64,000 bases of DNA, taken from Trichuris trichiura. Its lineage: Eukaryota > Nematoda > Enoplea > Trichinellida > Trichuridae. The translations under genes and the position numbers were made by a program. The stretch spans positions 3,658,001-3,722,000 of the forward strand of contig JBAJFE010000026.1 of assembly GCA_037903355.1 (NCBI GenBank), given 5' to 3'. Below are positions 33,650-46,798 of the stretch, piece by piece (positions within the stretch are counted from its first letter, which is position 1; the number at the start of each line of letters is the position of its first letter). The notes beneath the pieces were generated by a model. That model made no database searches and had not been told where the DNA came from. It saw nothing but the letters and a program-made list of their open reading frames with translations.

Positions 33650-34830
33650 AAACAGTTTATTTGCGTTGGACCCTTCCATGGCTCTCTCCTGTTCTGAGTA
33701 CATGCTGTCTCTTCCAACACCACGCTGATGAAGAAACTAAAGCGTCCCAAAAGGTACGTATATAGGTAGTTCTCGTACAGCGTGAGAATTTGGTCACTTA
33801 AAAATCCGGAAAAATCTCGCTTTATGTGAAATGCCGTTATAAGAGACACGTGAAGAATAAGAAAATTACGATTTGGTTCGAAACCACACATAAATTGTTT
33901 ACTCGTAAACAACGACGGAGAAAATTTGTAAATCAATAGCGTTGAAAAAGAAATTACACTGTATCGTAGATATCTACTCAAACGTTAAACACTATGAAGC
34001 TATGAGTCCTCTTTCACAGTATCTGAACAACATCTTCTTTCCTCTTATGGTAATGATATATTAACGAGTCACGTTTAAGAGAGAACTCTTTACAACGCAC
34101 AAAATTCAAAGAGGCTCACAGGAGCGACATGCTTGAACTATTAGCTTACGGAGAAAAGGCTTTCTCAGCTCTAAAATAATTCACTTTGCTCCCAGAAAAC
34201 AATGGGGTTCCATTGGACTTACTTATTTTTATCTCACTATCCTTAGTTATGGGCAAACTGAGATTCTAATACAGGCAGGAAATAGCGTCATCTTCATAAC
34301 GTTTTTTCATTGCAGTAAAATAGGACTTGAGCTTTTTCTGTTTCACCTATGTTCTTCTTTCATACAGCAGTTGCTTATATGGCTCCAAGCTAGCTCAAAT
34401 ATCTATTGCCGTTGCGCTGATCTGTCTTGCAGTTTACAAGCATTGTCTTCGAGCAATTGTAACCCCTGCTCAATACTTTCCAGAGCATCTGACAGTTTAG
34501 CAGAGGTTAGTCAGTTTTCGAGGAGGAGCTTCATCGTCACTGTCTACTTCTTGTCTTCCTTCTGCTTTCTTGTAGATCCTCAGTGGTCAGCTCAAAAGCT
34601 CGACGATTCAAAACGTTTCTGAAATCCTGATATTCCACTTCCTCAAAGCCTAGCCTGCTTAGCAACCGAACACAGCTTAAGGCTGAAAGTTTTTTAGAAT
34701 TGTTAATCAGATCGCGGATAAGCTACCGTCAAACGCGACGCACATACCATTTCGATAAGTCGTTGTAGGCTTCTACTACGTTGTTAATACGGCCATTTTC
34801 AGGTTATAGCTTCTGATATTAATTGCCAGA
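33650..34830 (-). pseudogene. Tigger/pogo transposon fragment B (minus strand)
   Basis: Minus-strand frames from about 34800 to 34390 read VEAYNDLSKWYVRRV, VEYQDFRNV, AFELTTEDLQ and ALESIEQGLQLLEDN, paralleling fragments A (8700-9090) and C (35540-35800). The following region (33700-33990) shares the tttactcgtaaacaacgacg block with the 3' regions of the other copies. Confidence 0.6.
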
Positions 34831-34861
34831 TTTATTTATCGATGGATCCAGTTAGATCTTT

Positions 34862-34915
34862 ATTAAAACCTGGAGCTTTTGGTTGACAAACCTCCACCCA
34901 TCGTCAGCGGCCGAA
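34862..34915 (-). repeat. CTGANGA hairpin copy with AATAAA
   Basis: The minus strand reads CTGACGATGGGTGG, a loop, CAACCAAAAGCTCCAGG, then AATAAAGATC. It is a copy of the recurrent hairpin, here without other recognised family sequence. Confidence 0.55.
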
Positions 34916-35211
34916 CTACCTGTAAGTAGTCTTTGTGTAGTATGTGTTCGCATAGCGCGTTTTCGCGCATATGCAAACACGAAATTATTGCAATGGCTGA
35001 CATAATATGGATCTGTTTTTCTGGCTTAAAAGCGCAAGTATAACCCAAGGTTGCCCTGTATTTGTCACCTGACGAGAGAAAACACTGCCACCACTTTGAC
35101 ATTACGCGAGTTTTTCAGTAGTGAACAAGTTAAGCGCGGTGATTCTACTGTGACAGAAACGTTCATCATTTGTATTAGAAGTTATAATTTTCTAATTTCT
35201 CCAAACATACT

Positions 35212-35425
35212 GCCCCGATTTTAGACTACCGCTCAAAACGGTAAACCCGTTTATTGGTAACAGCGATAACAACTGCGCAGGTTTCGGAGCTTACGAGTTC
35301 CGTTTTCAGCTCTCAAATAGTATCAGTGAACACGGAACGTATAAATTTCGAAAGCTACGCAGTTGTTATTGCTGTTATTAATAAACGGGTTTTCCATTAT
35401 TGTAAAGAGTAGTCCAAAATCAGGT
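35212..35425. repeat. Inverted-repeat MITE, about 75-bp arms
   Basis: gattttagactac, aaacccgtttatt, aacagcgataacaactgcgc on the left are mirrored by gcgcagttgttattgctgtt-like sequence, aataaacggg and gtagtccaaaatc on the right. No target duplication was found. Confidence 0.7.
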
Positions 35426-35499
35426 AAGTACATTTCGAGAATTGAAGCAATTACCTGGACTTGCTTACCGACCAACCCATTTTCAATAAAAACTATAAC

Positions 35500-36700
35500 T
35501 AGAGAATGGCCTTTGGTAACATAGTAAAAGCTTGGAATGACGTACCTACACCATGCTTGAATTACCTATGGCGGAAACTTATCTCAAATCTGGTTCGCGA
35601 TTTTAATGACGTTCAGCCCTTAGCTACGTTCAGTTGGAAACCAGACTAGGATTTGAAGAGGTAAAATATCAGTGTTGAAAACATTTACAACCGTCAGCCG
35701 GCTGAGCTCACCACTGAGAAGTTGCAGGGCAAGCAAGATGAAAGAGACAGATAATGATGAAAATCAGGAAGCTCCGCGACAGCTAAGCGCTGCATTCTTT
35801 TCTAGGCATGAGGTAATTTATTTTAAAACTGAGAGAAGACCTTTTTCATAAGCTAAAGAAGCAAATATTTCGCTTCCGAAAGCCAATTTAATCTCTATTC
35901 ACAATAAAGATTTCCATCCTAAAAGTTATCCTGTTAATAAAGCACCGCTTTAAAGGAAGGAGCTTGTTATTCAGGTCCGGAGTAAGCAGATAGTAAGCAC
36001 ACCATCGCGTGTCTGACAGTTGAATAAATAGCTCAGATACAGAATAAACTGCCAAGCAGCTCGAACAAATTTCGACCAAAATTACATTCACTAAAGGTAA
36101 ACCTGATTTTTCTTCTCCAGTGCCGTGACGTGGGTCTTCTACTGAATTCTTTCCGATTACATTGGACCCACTCACAGCACTCCAATGTTGGAAAAATTCT
36201 ACGGTCAACAGGTTTCCTCTTATTACTAAGTTCGGCCATCGGTGAACACCTCAAAACCCTATCACATCTGAGGGCTAAACCACATTACATCTCCACTTCT
36301 CTCGCGGCGACATAGACTGTCGCGCTTTCTCCCTGTTACAATCCCACATTCGAGAGGCTTGCACAGGAATTAGGTCTGAACAGAAGAAAGTATTATCGAA
36401 AAAGTTGGAGAACCTATACTGCACCCATTCGTGGACTTTCAAAAGATCTAGCAGAGACAGGTCAACGGTTGACAACGACCTGGACAGGGTCGTTGTGACC
36501 CTCGGCTCCACTAAGCTAACGTCAGGAAAAAGAAAATAAGCTGCCAAGCAACTCGAACAAATTTCGACCAAGCACAGATACAGAATAATTCCTTTTCAAC
36601 GCAGTTCATTGATGATTCTTTTCTGTTGTTGTTTACACGTAGTAGCTTTCTTGTCACTTTGCTCTAAATCATGGTTTTCGTATATACTTCGCGCATCTTC
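35500..36700 (+). pseudogene. Tigger/pogo transposon fragment C, interrupted by an insertion
   Basis: Plus-strand VKAWNDVPTPCLNYLW, then LISNLVRDF and AELTTEKLQGKQDE, correspond to fragment A. The shared 3' non-coding part is split by 527 bp at 36048-36574, flanked by the 14-mer cagatacagaataa on both sides (36034-36047 and 36575-36588). Confidence 0.65.
36034..36588. mobile_element. 527-bp insertion with 14-bp target duplication, internally repeated
   Basis: Comparison with fragment A at 9490-9530 shows an interruption flanked by cagatacagaataa. The insert begins and ends with direct copies of ctgccaagca-ctcgaaca and following bases (36049-36085 and 36541-36574). Two similar segments near 36100-36200 and 36370-36450 suggest a dimer. 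The minus strand carries an A-box-like tagcttagtgg near 36510, but a convincing B box is not seen. Confidence 0.55.
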
Positions 36701-39700
36701 TGTAAGGAGACATTTTTCAGGAACGAAATTTTCACATTATACGAGGGCTTTCCGTAAATTGTTCTCTGCGAGTTTTTTAAAAACTTGCTCGTGCACTGGT
36801 ACGCTCGATCCGTATTTTACTTGTACGCATACTCAGACGGGGGAGGGTGAGACGGACGTTCAAAGGCCAAATAAAATTCCATCAGACCTTTGCAAGACAT
36901 CCAAGCTAACTTAGTCTTCCTGATTCATGGTTAATGAAATGAGCTCGTTAACATTTTTTAGCCTTGCACAAGCCAGTGCAACTGCTCTTCCAGTTTTCCT
37001 TAAGCGTTAACGAAGAAACTAAGTTCATTCCAAAAGCTAGGAGATTAGCTTTTCCATGAAGTATGCTTTCCATTACCATACATTCGAAGCACAGAAGGAT
37101 AACTGTCAATGTTTTATCAGAGCAAGAAGCAGAACTGGTTTTACTCAACTAATCGTATGGGGGTAGAAAATAACCCGTTAGCCTTCATCTGCTTAATTCT
37201 ATTCGCAGCGGTTCGAAATTAGTTAAGGTCAAGAATTTTGTCCGATGCTCAGGATGATTAATTCTTTTCTCAGCGTTTCGACAGCAACATTGCGAAAATT
37301 TAAAGCGGCTAGCGTGCTTTAAGCGAAACTTCACGTAGCTCACCACAAATGCTGCTCCTCGACACATTTCAGCTGAAACAGCTCATTCTAGAACTTGACA
37401 TGATGAATTAGCTTTGAAAAGTTTAAGTCACCATAAACAAATGAGAAAATACTTTTTCATAAACTTTTAAACATGAATTCGGCTGCCAAAAATAATTATT
37501 GATCAAACTAACCAAAACTACCGTGTGACCAAAGTTAGTTCCTATTTATTTTAGGTAGCTACTATGTTATAAGCTTTATTAAACGTAATGTTAATAGTAT
37601 ATCACATACGTCAGTTTTAAGCGCTGCTACCTTCATAAACTAGCGAGTGGAAACAATATGCGCCTTTCGAAACTCCCTAGAAAATTATGTGCTCGCAGTA
37701 CTACTATAGTTATAACTGTTCAAAATTTTGTTTGCAGAGCTTTTTCATCTAGTCATGGACACTGACAAAAGTAAAAGAGGTTTATCAAAGCAAAGAGCAT
37801 AAGTTATTACGAATTATCGACTACTAGGCTCTATCATTTGGAGCCTAGCTGAAACTTAAGGAGCTTGCAAAAAAATCGCGAATTTCAAGGAATAAAAACA
37901 GGGTAGAAAAAAACCTACAATCATGCATGATAAATCCGAAAGTAGGGCGAAGTTTTGAAATTAATGGTATGGAAATTCGGACTGGGAAAAACTCTTTAAT
38001 TTTGCACTGTGCCACTTGTGCTATCCAGCAAAGTATTAACTAGTACGGAGTTGCTATAAAGAGATCGTCACAAAAACCTGCCTGAAACCTATTTCAACAT
38101 ATTTCGATGGTCTGTTCACCAAGGTTTGCTAGCTATCATACTTCAGAACATTAATCCACAGTTCAATAAACTGGCAACATCTGGCTGTAACTGAGACTGG
38201 ACCTTTACACCAGGTTAGCCACTGTACACGCAACTGCATATCTTACACATTGTGTCTGAAACGTTACCACAAGCTAAAAAACGCACCGAAGTTAGTGCGT
38301 TTAACCGACCTGGCAAGGCGACTGACTGCTACGGGGAAAGTTAAGCGAAGCGGCTTTCTGCAAACATTTCTTTTGTCAATATGGAATGGCTATTTAAGAC
38401 AAGATGCCAAGAAATTCTGGCTCATTTAAAGCGAAAATATGAGTATCATAGTCTAAAGATAAGCGTGCTGGCTACCTGGTGCACACTGGTTGGAAGTTTG
38501 TTATGTTAGACAATTTATCCCATCATTCAGCAAACGCTTTATTTACTCAGGATGGTATTCTAATCCAGCAGAGCGAATGGACCATTACATCGCTTACAAT
38601 GCAACTTTGAGTAAAAATCATTACGCTGTCACCATACTTACCAGTTAGCATTTGCATATGGTCTGGTCTGCAAACTGTTCTGAGGGAAATCTTGCCAAAT
38701 ATTTACTAGTCTGTTAATGGGTTATTCTAAGCATGTAAAGCTGAGTACTGCACGTAATGACGCACAGGGATAGCAGGTTCACTAAAACAACGTGTGGAAC
38801 ACGGTGCACTCCTATTATTATACTGCCTAAGTGCGTGGCAAAAACATTCTTTAGTAAAGCGGTAATCAATTCAGATTTGAAGATCATTTGTTAAATGGAA
38901 CTGCAAATGCCACTTCCAGTGTCAAATGAAAATCAAAGATCCCATTAAGTTGATTCTGTGAACACGTAAGGGCTTAAAACGCTGACCATGCTAAGTGGAT
39001 CATTAAACAACATTAACTCAAGTTTAAAATTAAACTTCACGTCTAAACGAATAAAAATTGCAGGTTGCGCAGACAATGGATCATCAAATTTATGAATAGC
39101 TTGTTCGGAAACGTCTCATTTACCATTCAGCGAAGCTAAAATATACTGGAAAGCAGCTACACTAAAAAAGCATGGCCAAATCCAAAAAAACCATCTTAAG
39201 CGTTAATAAATCGATTTGTTTACGGCGCCTAGCGGCAGAGAATTTCAAAACAAGTGTAAACTCATCGCTGCCCACTGCTAACAAAAAAATGCACTCACAG
39301 CCCACGTTTTCATAGTTATCGCTTTAAATTCTCCTTCCATTAACGCAGACTAGAAACTGACGTGAAGTTGAGAGGTTTGTAAACTTTTAATGGATTAAAA
39401 TAATTTGGGTTTAAAATGAAATGGTGTCGTTGCTGCTAGCCGTGACGGTTACGCAGCAACAGAAGCTACTGAGGAAACATTGAGCTTGTCTGGTTCGTAA
39501 ATTCTTATGCAATTGCACTGCTATGTTTTACGATAAAAAATATAATCGCAAGAAAGAAAATTTAGCTTTCCTATGACTGAAAAGTTGCAAATAAGCAGAA
39601 AAAGAGATTTTCAAGTGGTTGCTAGATAAGTGAAACTGTTTGACCAAAATAGTCACTTACTACCATACTACGTCAAGTGCTGAGCACCTTGTTTTCGGTG

Positions 39701-42700
39701 ACTAAATGACTGGAACTGATCATGAGCTGCTGGGAAAATTCGAAAAGGCAACGAGAAACAGTCAGCGATGCACATTCGGTCGATCGAATCAGTCTCGATA
39801 CTAATCCTGACTACTGAGTTGAGACATTTCAGTCAAACAACCGGCAACGTTGCAAATACAATGCACCTGTCAACTGCGTCTACGACTGGTACGCGTCAAA
39901 CTTTAGACAATTCTGAGCATAAAGTAGAATTGCACTGGCTGCTCCTGAAAACAAACAACACTGAGATTGAAGAAAGGTTTAAATTCAATTCAAACTTCAC
40001 GAATCCCTCAGCCGCTGATAAGAAGCAGCTAGGCATTTCTGACAGCTAGCGTTTCTCATGTGGAATCTACTAATGAGCTGTTTTGCTCGCCTTGATGGTG
40101 CTTAGAGCGGCGCTCTGACAACCAGCCTTCAGCTGGCTGGTGTCATTGGCTTTCCTACAGCAGGTTTCCGTAATGCCCCAAAACTCGTATAAAGATTTGG
40201 TGAATAAACACATTACACTAATAGGAAATTCACTGCTTGTAAATTTCTAGCTGACTATACCTATAGCTGACGTGCATTGACCAGATTCATAAAGTTTATC
40301 TCGCCAGACGAAAACGTTTACAGACTTTGGTATCATCCAGACTTCTCTTAAAACGCTGCCCATAACATTAGATACTTTAACTTTATTTTCTAATGCGTCA
40401 TACCTGATTTTAATTTTATGGATGACACCCACACCCTTCCTGTCCAAGGCTGGCTTGAACCACACTAGCTCATCTTGTAACAGATTCTCAAGTAACGTGA
40501 GTACGTATCATGGATTCGCTTCAGTCAATTTTTGGCAGTTAAAAATAAACGTTTTAACGAGCAGAAATCACGAGGAAACGAAACACTGAGGAGCCCATAC
40601 TCCCAAGACCTGTCTGCAAATTTTAAATGACCACAGTTTTCAGTCTAAGTTTTTCTCAGTAGAAAAATAGTTCTGTGCCATAGCATCAAACAATTTATTT
40701 AATCAAAGTTTTTATTCAATTGCTCGCAATGAAAATAGAGAACGTGAATTGCGAATAATGTAACGACGCCAATGTGTCAACACAATTCACCTGTATACCT
40801 AGCCAACTGTTTGTTCCAAAAGCATACGCTAAATATCTGTAACTCAGTGTATCGGAAAATAACTTCGCAGCAAAATGGGTAACTTGTCGCACTGAATGGT
40901 TGGTTAGACTTGCGGGAATTAAAAGCCCACTTACGGTAACAAGCGCACCATTGGAGATATAAACTTTTTCTCAAGATATCCAGTGTTCTGAATTTTAGCA
41001 GTTCGCTACACAAAGGCAACTATGTTCCTCTAAGAAGCAGGAAAAATGGGACGCAATCCTCCGTAAGACGCACAGTATAGAAACTTTATCTGACTTTGCT
41101 GCACGCGTGTACGTGCTGTGAATGAGTTCACCTGCGGTTAACCAAAGCAGAATAACGATTATCGATAAGCAGACTTCTGTATCTGCTATACTTCTTTGGC
41201 TGTTAGTATAAAAACTGACCAGTCAGAGGGTCTTAATGGCTGATCAAGATTAGAAAAAAACATTTGCACGCGGTATTTTCACTACTTTTCATTGTGACTG
41301 ATAGATTTTTTCAGATGAACATAATTCTAATCTCGACTAGGGACTACATTTATGCTGCAATAGTACTGGGCATCTTTTTTTACGAAACTGTGCTTATTCT
41401 TCAAATAATCTTCTTTTGATGAATATCAATTTTTTAAAGCGAATTCAATAAAATAACGTCTACAATTCTTCCTGAAGTATTTACGTATTATGTGTTTATT
41501 GAACGCGGGCAATATTGTCCTTATTCTACTTAGCTGGACAACGTTGGCGGAACTTCGTTGAAGCTTAAGAGCAAACGTAAGTGAAAAAGGAAATGGGCAC
41601 CTGCGTTAAAAACAAATTTAGCTAATGCGAACTGCATAGTGAGTTGAAAATGAATTGTTGTGCCTGCTTTTGTTAATAAACGTCCAAACTATGTGCAGTT
41701 GTGCCTTCGTTTTATGATTACGAACCTAATGTGCCGGTGAAGGTACATGGTAAGCGATGAAAACTTCTCACGTAAATTCAACTTCTTAAGACAAGAACGT
41801 TCAGCTTCTAGATACTGCACGTATACTGACCTAGTGAACATAATCAGGGGAATGAAATCATTTTGAGTCGTAATAAAAATTGTTATAAGTTCAAAATTAA
41901 CACGCTCTTGTAAGTTTCTTAGACCTGTCGGGCTTATTTTTGCTCTCGAGAAATAAAGCATACGTTTGCAGACCAAAAAAATTGATTGCTGCAGGAAGCA
42001 TGACAGACTATTGCGCTTCGAGCTCAAACCTCATGCCAAGGATTCATTTCACTAACTAGATTTTTTCTGCAGTTAAACACTATTTATGAATCAGTGGAAT
42101 TAGACGAAGTACTTCTTGGAGAAGAAACCAAACTTTAACATTTCCCATTATCAATAGTACTGTTTCTTTTAGGCAGTGTTTCGCATGCCAACACTTGCTC
42201 CTGAGCAAAATGAAGCCATGGAAGAAACTTAGTAACGGAATGAGCTTTTACGCATGTCGCTACTAACGTTCAACTCTCAGTATGCTGAAAGGATTTTATG
42301 AAACTCTTGAAGTGTAATATTTATATGGACATGATTTCCGGATTCCTGATGAGCTCCCTATATTTTATATCGATTTATGGACAGTTCCTTCGTAGATGAC
42401 ATTTGTTTATACTGCAAAATGATACTCTGTAGCATTTTCTACTAGCTCACTCTACTGCTGATCATTATATTATTAGTTTTAATAAATCGATTTGCAGAGC
42501 ATTATTGAATGCCACCTGGTGTAAAATTACTTATAGCTTTGATTTTTTACAGAATAGTTTAAATGTGGAAAGAAAAATGCCCTGAACTGTTCAAAGCAGG
42601 CTTCAGTTTGTACGTAACTTTTCGGCAATGGTACAAGTCCCCAGTGGATACTGCCAAAGGAAAGTGCGCTTTGCTGTGATGAAATTTTAAAGCGCGTATA

Positions 42701-43800
42701 CCATGAGGTTGTTGTTACCACTAGATTTCCAGAAGAACGTAGGAATCTTCGAGCATCATGACTGTCCCCATTTTCATTCTCCGGAACATACTGTTTGTTT
42801 GTCTACTGCAGATGTTTGTTAGAACTATTCCAGTGCTTTAAGGTGCTTTTTGTTGCCGCTTGCGTACGACCAGAACAGATTATAATATAACGCGTAGTCA
42901 TCAAAAGCATATATTCTTTAAGTCAAACAACGATTAAAAGGCTAGTGCTAATGGCAGCAAATTAAAAATCCCTTTGCAGTGTACCCTTTCATAGATCATA
43001 TCGCATCATACGCTCGACGTTTATTTTCTAGCTAAGAAGAATGCCTTCAGTTAACATCGTTTTACTGTCTGACACTTTATAGCAATGATTCACAAATATC
43101 CAATTTGACACAATTAAGCAGCTATAGGTATCATTTGTAATTGGGCGATTATAGGGGTTGTAGTTTTTGCTGCTAATTTACTCAGGCAGCATTGCACGAG
43201 AGATAATAAACCTTTAAATATCTCTAATCAGCCCACCTTCTGCAAGCTCTACTGACACTAATTGACCACTTGAATAATAATTGAATTGCCGATGGTGAAT
43301 GCAGCTACATTGAACAGAGAGTTTAGATTCATGTGCGTGTGTAAGTTCGGCATTCAAATGCCAAAATACTGCAAAAACTGAAAATATTTGAACATACATA
43401 CAAGGATTTGCTATCGCATGAAACAGAATTTGCTGAACAATAATTCTTCACCAGGAAGTTCATTAGGTGATTAAAATGTCACGTTCTTCATGCATCACAG
43501 GAAGTTTGACATTGGCCTGACAGAGATGTTGATGTCCTTAATTTTAAGCTTGATGCCAGTCATACTGCAAGGGAAATAATTGGATTCTGACTGCTGCACT
43601 GTACCAAAAGCCGCGATCAACTGCAACAACAGAGCAATTGATTATCTATGATTAAGCTGCTAATCAGAGATAAGCCAAATTTCTGCTGAAGTGCTGTTGA
43701 TAAGGATGAATACGTGCAGCAGTTGTGAATTGGTTTAATAGAACGAGTTACTTCATCTACATTCATTCAATTTACCTATATGGTCAGAAAAGTCTAGCTT
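36701..43800. other. 7-kb stretch with no recognisable gene
   Basis: AT-rich with many short frames, none with a family signature. The best candidate is a minus-strand frame at 40247-40495 (DELVWFKPALDRKGVG, then an internal gtatga donor). It could be an unrecognised exon. The frames at 39768-40049 (+) and 41689-42027 (-) have no support. Confidence 0.45.
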
Positions 43801-43889
43801 TGGCGACTGCGCAAGTCTAGCCTATGGATTTTAGACTATTCTAGTCTAGACTAGCCTAGAATCCTTAGGCTAGAGTTGCGCAGTCGCCA
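43801..43889. repeat. Small hairpin element (89 bp)
   Basis: tggcgactgcgcaa at 43801-43814 is exactly mirrored at 43876-43889, and the inner tctagccta / taggctaga also pair. It has the size of a small MITE. No clear target duplication. Confidence 0.7.
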
Positions 43890-44479
43890 TTAATTCTTAC
43901 ATTCTCTGTTTTCATGTTTCGCATTAATGTTCCTAGGAATCCCATTCATGTTAGCTTTTTAGCAATAAGTACAGATGCAATTTGAAACAACCCAAGCCTG
44001 TTAAAAGACATCCTGTCTTTAGATGCAATTTCTAGTTAATAAGCGCCTGAAGATATAGCATTTTGTAATAGTCTCATGGAATTTTATGGTAGACTTTATA
44101 TTATGTGATAGGATCAGTGTAGTCGCTTGGTCATACGAACTGTTGTACGGCAACCACTGCTGTAACCTCCTCACCCTCATGTAGAAATGGCACCTACTAA
44201 TCCACAATTATAGGTAGCGCTTGTGAGTTTGGCAGCCGTAAACGGCACATACTAACCTTGCGCTTATAACGCTAGACCTAATAAACTTATAACCTTAGCC
44301 CAAACTGCACAGTTAAACCCTCTTCCACGACCATCTACAGTCCACAGGTGCATACAGCCTCTATTATATTCATTCTTTATAACATTATTCCCGCTCCGTC
44401 TTTCCGTTTACCGTTGTTGCCGGGAGGAATTTGAGGAAGTGCGCTGGTTCGGGAATCTTGGCAACAAAGGATACGGGGC

Positions 44480-44510
44480 GCATACAGTGGCGCCGGGCGT
44501 CGACGAGTAG
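44480..44510 (+). other. Primer-binding-site-like sequence
   Basis: cagtggcgccgggcgtcgac on the plus strand looks like an LTR end (CA) followed by TGGCGCC, the complement of a tRNA 3' end used by many LTR elements. It could mark remains of a second, plus-strand LTR element in the GC-rich stretch 44400-44780. No protein supports it. Confidence 0.25.
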
Positions 44511-44787
44511 ATACTGATTTTACTTAGCAATCAAACGAGCACGAGCGAAAGACAAAACCGAGCGATCTCGACCAAAGCAAACGACCGAATGAATACGAAT
44601 GGGTGTCCACCCGCGCGATGCAGAGTGCTACCTCGCCAGAGGGCACGAATCAGTAAGTTGGCTACCTGCCAACCGGTGGGGGGGCCCCTGCGTGAGCGCG
44701 TCGTCGTCACTGCCTAATTGGCAACAACCGTGCTGTTTGTAAATATCTGCCGTTTATACGAAATAAACGGCAGCTTGTTGCACGTTG

Positions 44788-45292
44788 TGTTGCAGAGTTT
44801 CTGCTGGCGAACGTAACTGCTTGAGCGATTCTTCCAGTTTGTGCGGACGAGTTTTTTGCAGAAGTGCGTGGCCTAACGCTAAGTACACAACGATACAGGT
44901 ATTAGCCAGCTATAAGGTAGTATGGAGTTCGTTGGACCCTCTTTTCCGTCTGCTTCCCTGGCCGTCGGCGTGCGTGGTTTTATACCCCTCAGCAACTGTT
45001 TTGCAGAGGGATTCTGGGCATTAATCCGCTTCTGTCACCGCTTGAAGGGTTCGACCTACGAGAATTACGCCCATGCACGTGCATCCTCAAACTGTATGTG
45101 GCATTTCCGTAATAGGCAGATTAGCCGGGAGTGCGCATACCTATTTGCTACAGACGGGTGTTCAGTAAACCACGAATTACTGCCACCCGCCTGCTTCTGC
45201 AGGTGCAATTGCCATACCGTGGCATTCGTTGAATGCGCAGATTAAGCGGCACAGGTGGACATGGCGTTTCTTGAATGGCCGGATTAGGCGAG
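44788..45292 (-). repeat. Gypsy 3' LTR
   Basis: Starts tgttgcagag and shares gaacgtaactgc / gagcgtaactgc, agaagtgcgtggc-taacgc, gtgcgtggttttatacccct and attaggcgaga with the copy at 48034. The upper end is shorter than in the other copies. Confidence 0.85.
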
Positions 45293-45322
45293 ATCGCCGC
45301 GTCACCGTGGGATCGTTTCCTC

Positions 45323-45900
45323 TCATGAAATACAGCGTTCTCTGCACTCCAGGATGGCCTGCCGTGTGATGGATCTCTGCCTCCTGCTCGACGTCCGCAT
45401 CAACGGTCTGTAGGCCACCGGCGGGGCCTCTTCACGGGGTTTATGCCATCCACATGGGACCTGTGTCACGGAATTCGCCCTGTCCTCCTCTGACTTCACC
45501 AGCGTCACTGAGAGCTGTAGATCATACTCCTCTACCAAGGCCAGGGTCGTGGCGATCCACCTTCGGATCAACTTCTCCCCAGCCGCCTTAGTTTTCAGTC
45601 TTGCTTTACCGGTGACGGCGTCAGAAACCCATCGCTGTACAGTGGCAGAGTACGTCATTAGTTCCATTGTCCTGAGGCCCCATGCCAACGCGAGATTCAG
45701 CCCTCAGATAGCCGCATCAAGCCCAGCCATATTGACATGGCGAGTGTCATCAGGTCGCAACCGGGTGGCATTCTCCACAACGGACCAGCCGATTTCGAGC
45801 GCCACTCCAACGGCCAGTCCACTAGCGTCCACCCTAATTCGGCCTGTTTCTCCCGAAACATCCCATCGTCCACGAGCAGGATCATGAGCTCTCAGTCAGA
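45323..45900 (-). pseudogene. Gypsy RNase H domain and start of truncated integrase
   Basis: The 45885-45697 frame has LVDDGMFREKQAELGW, standing where VDAS-LA--V-L- of RNase H is expected. 45688-45323 gives MAWGLRTMELMTYSATVQRW and LIRRWIATTLALVEEYDLQL, then EEDRANSVTQVP, the usual end of gypsy RNase H (ADALTRVP). It finishes in QAILECRERCIS, resembling the first integrase residues, then stops. Confidence 0.75.
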
Positions 45901-46219
45901 CATCAATCTCCTGTAGCATTGCTACGAGCTCAGGGCAGCTAATCGTGTCATCCCATCCAGTCTTGACCTCATTTGCCTTCCTCTTGGCGAAGGCAGCTAC
46001 CTTTCGCAACTATCCACAGACTAGATAATGAGTGAGCTACCAGTTCTCCACAAACGAGAAGACTGATCGGAGCGTCAATCTAGTTGACAGACTGGCGATT
46101 TTGCTTCCTCATGCTCAGTCCTCTCTTCCTCGCTCCTCCCAGACACGCAGCCCCAACACTCGCGTACCTTCAGCGATCGTTCAGGGGTTTTGCAGGCGAG
46201 TCCATGCCTAGCCAAAGTA

Positions 46220-46700
46220 CTGCTGCACCCTTCGTGCGTCGATGACGTCTTCATGGATGTCGTCGATATACGCTGACGTGCCTTTTCTGACGACAGGGTC
46301 TAGAGAAAGTGCGTGGGTTCACCACTGTGGTCATTATCAACGGCGCCACATTCAGGCCGAATCCCAGACAGGTTAAGCAATGTTTCCGGCTCTTAAAAAA
46401 TACCGTCTGTTACGGCCAGAGGGACTCATCAACGCGAATCTGCAAGTATGCTTTATTCAAATCCACCAAGGCCAGATTCACGCCCTGCCTACGCCAGTGC
46501 CGCATTTTATCCGCGCAGACGTCTGCGTGAGCACCGTACGTTTCAATGCAGCCGTTCAACTCCCTGAAGTCGTTTACAGCGCAGATCTTGTTCTTGCTCC
46601 GTTGAATCACGACCATAAGTGCTATAAGTCCCTTAGCCGGCCCGTGCTTTGGCTCATCATATGGCATGAGCCACCCTCGGTCGATTCATGACCGCAGTTC
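46220..46700 (-). pseudogene. Gypsy reverse transcriptase
   Basis: 46667-46410 encodes MVVIQRSKNKICAVNDFREL, then ADVCADKMRHWRRQGVN and LALVDLNKAYLQIRVDESLW, which hold the first catalytic Asp (LVDL-KAYLQ). After a shift, LGFGLNVAP and AYIDDIHEDVID (about 46245-46290) supply the YIDD catalytic pair. Confidence 0.88.
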
Positions 46701-46798
46701 CTCTTCATATTGGCGCCCGGAGTCTCTTGTTAAGGGGGAAGAGGGTACTCCCATACCACGTTATTCAATACTTCTGGACCCATACCGTTCCTTTATTT

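Noticed and set aside
36370..36540. tRNA gene or tRNA-derived SINE head
   Set aside because: tagcttagtgg fits an A box, but no B box at proper spacing and no cloverleaf could be drawn.
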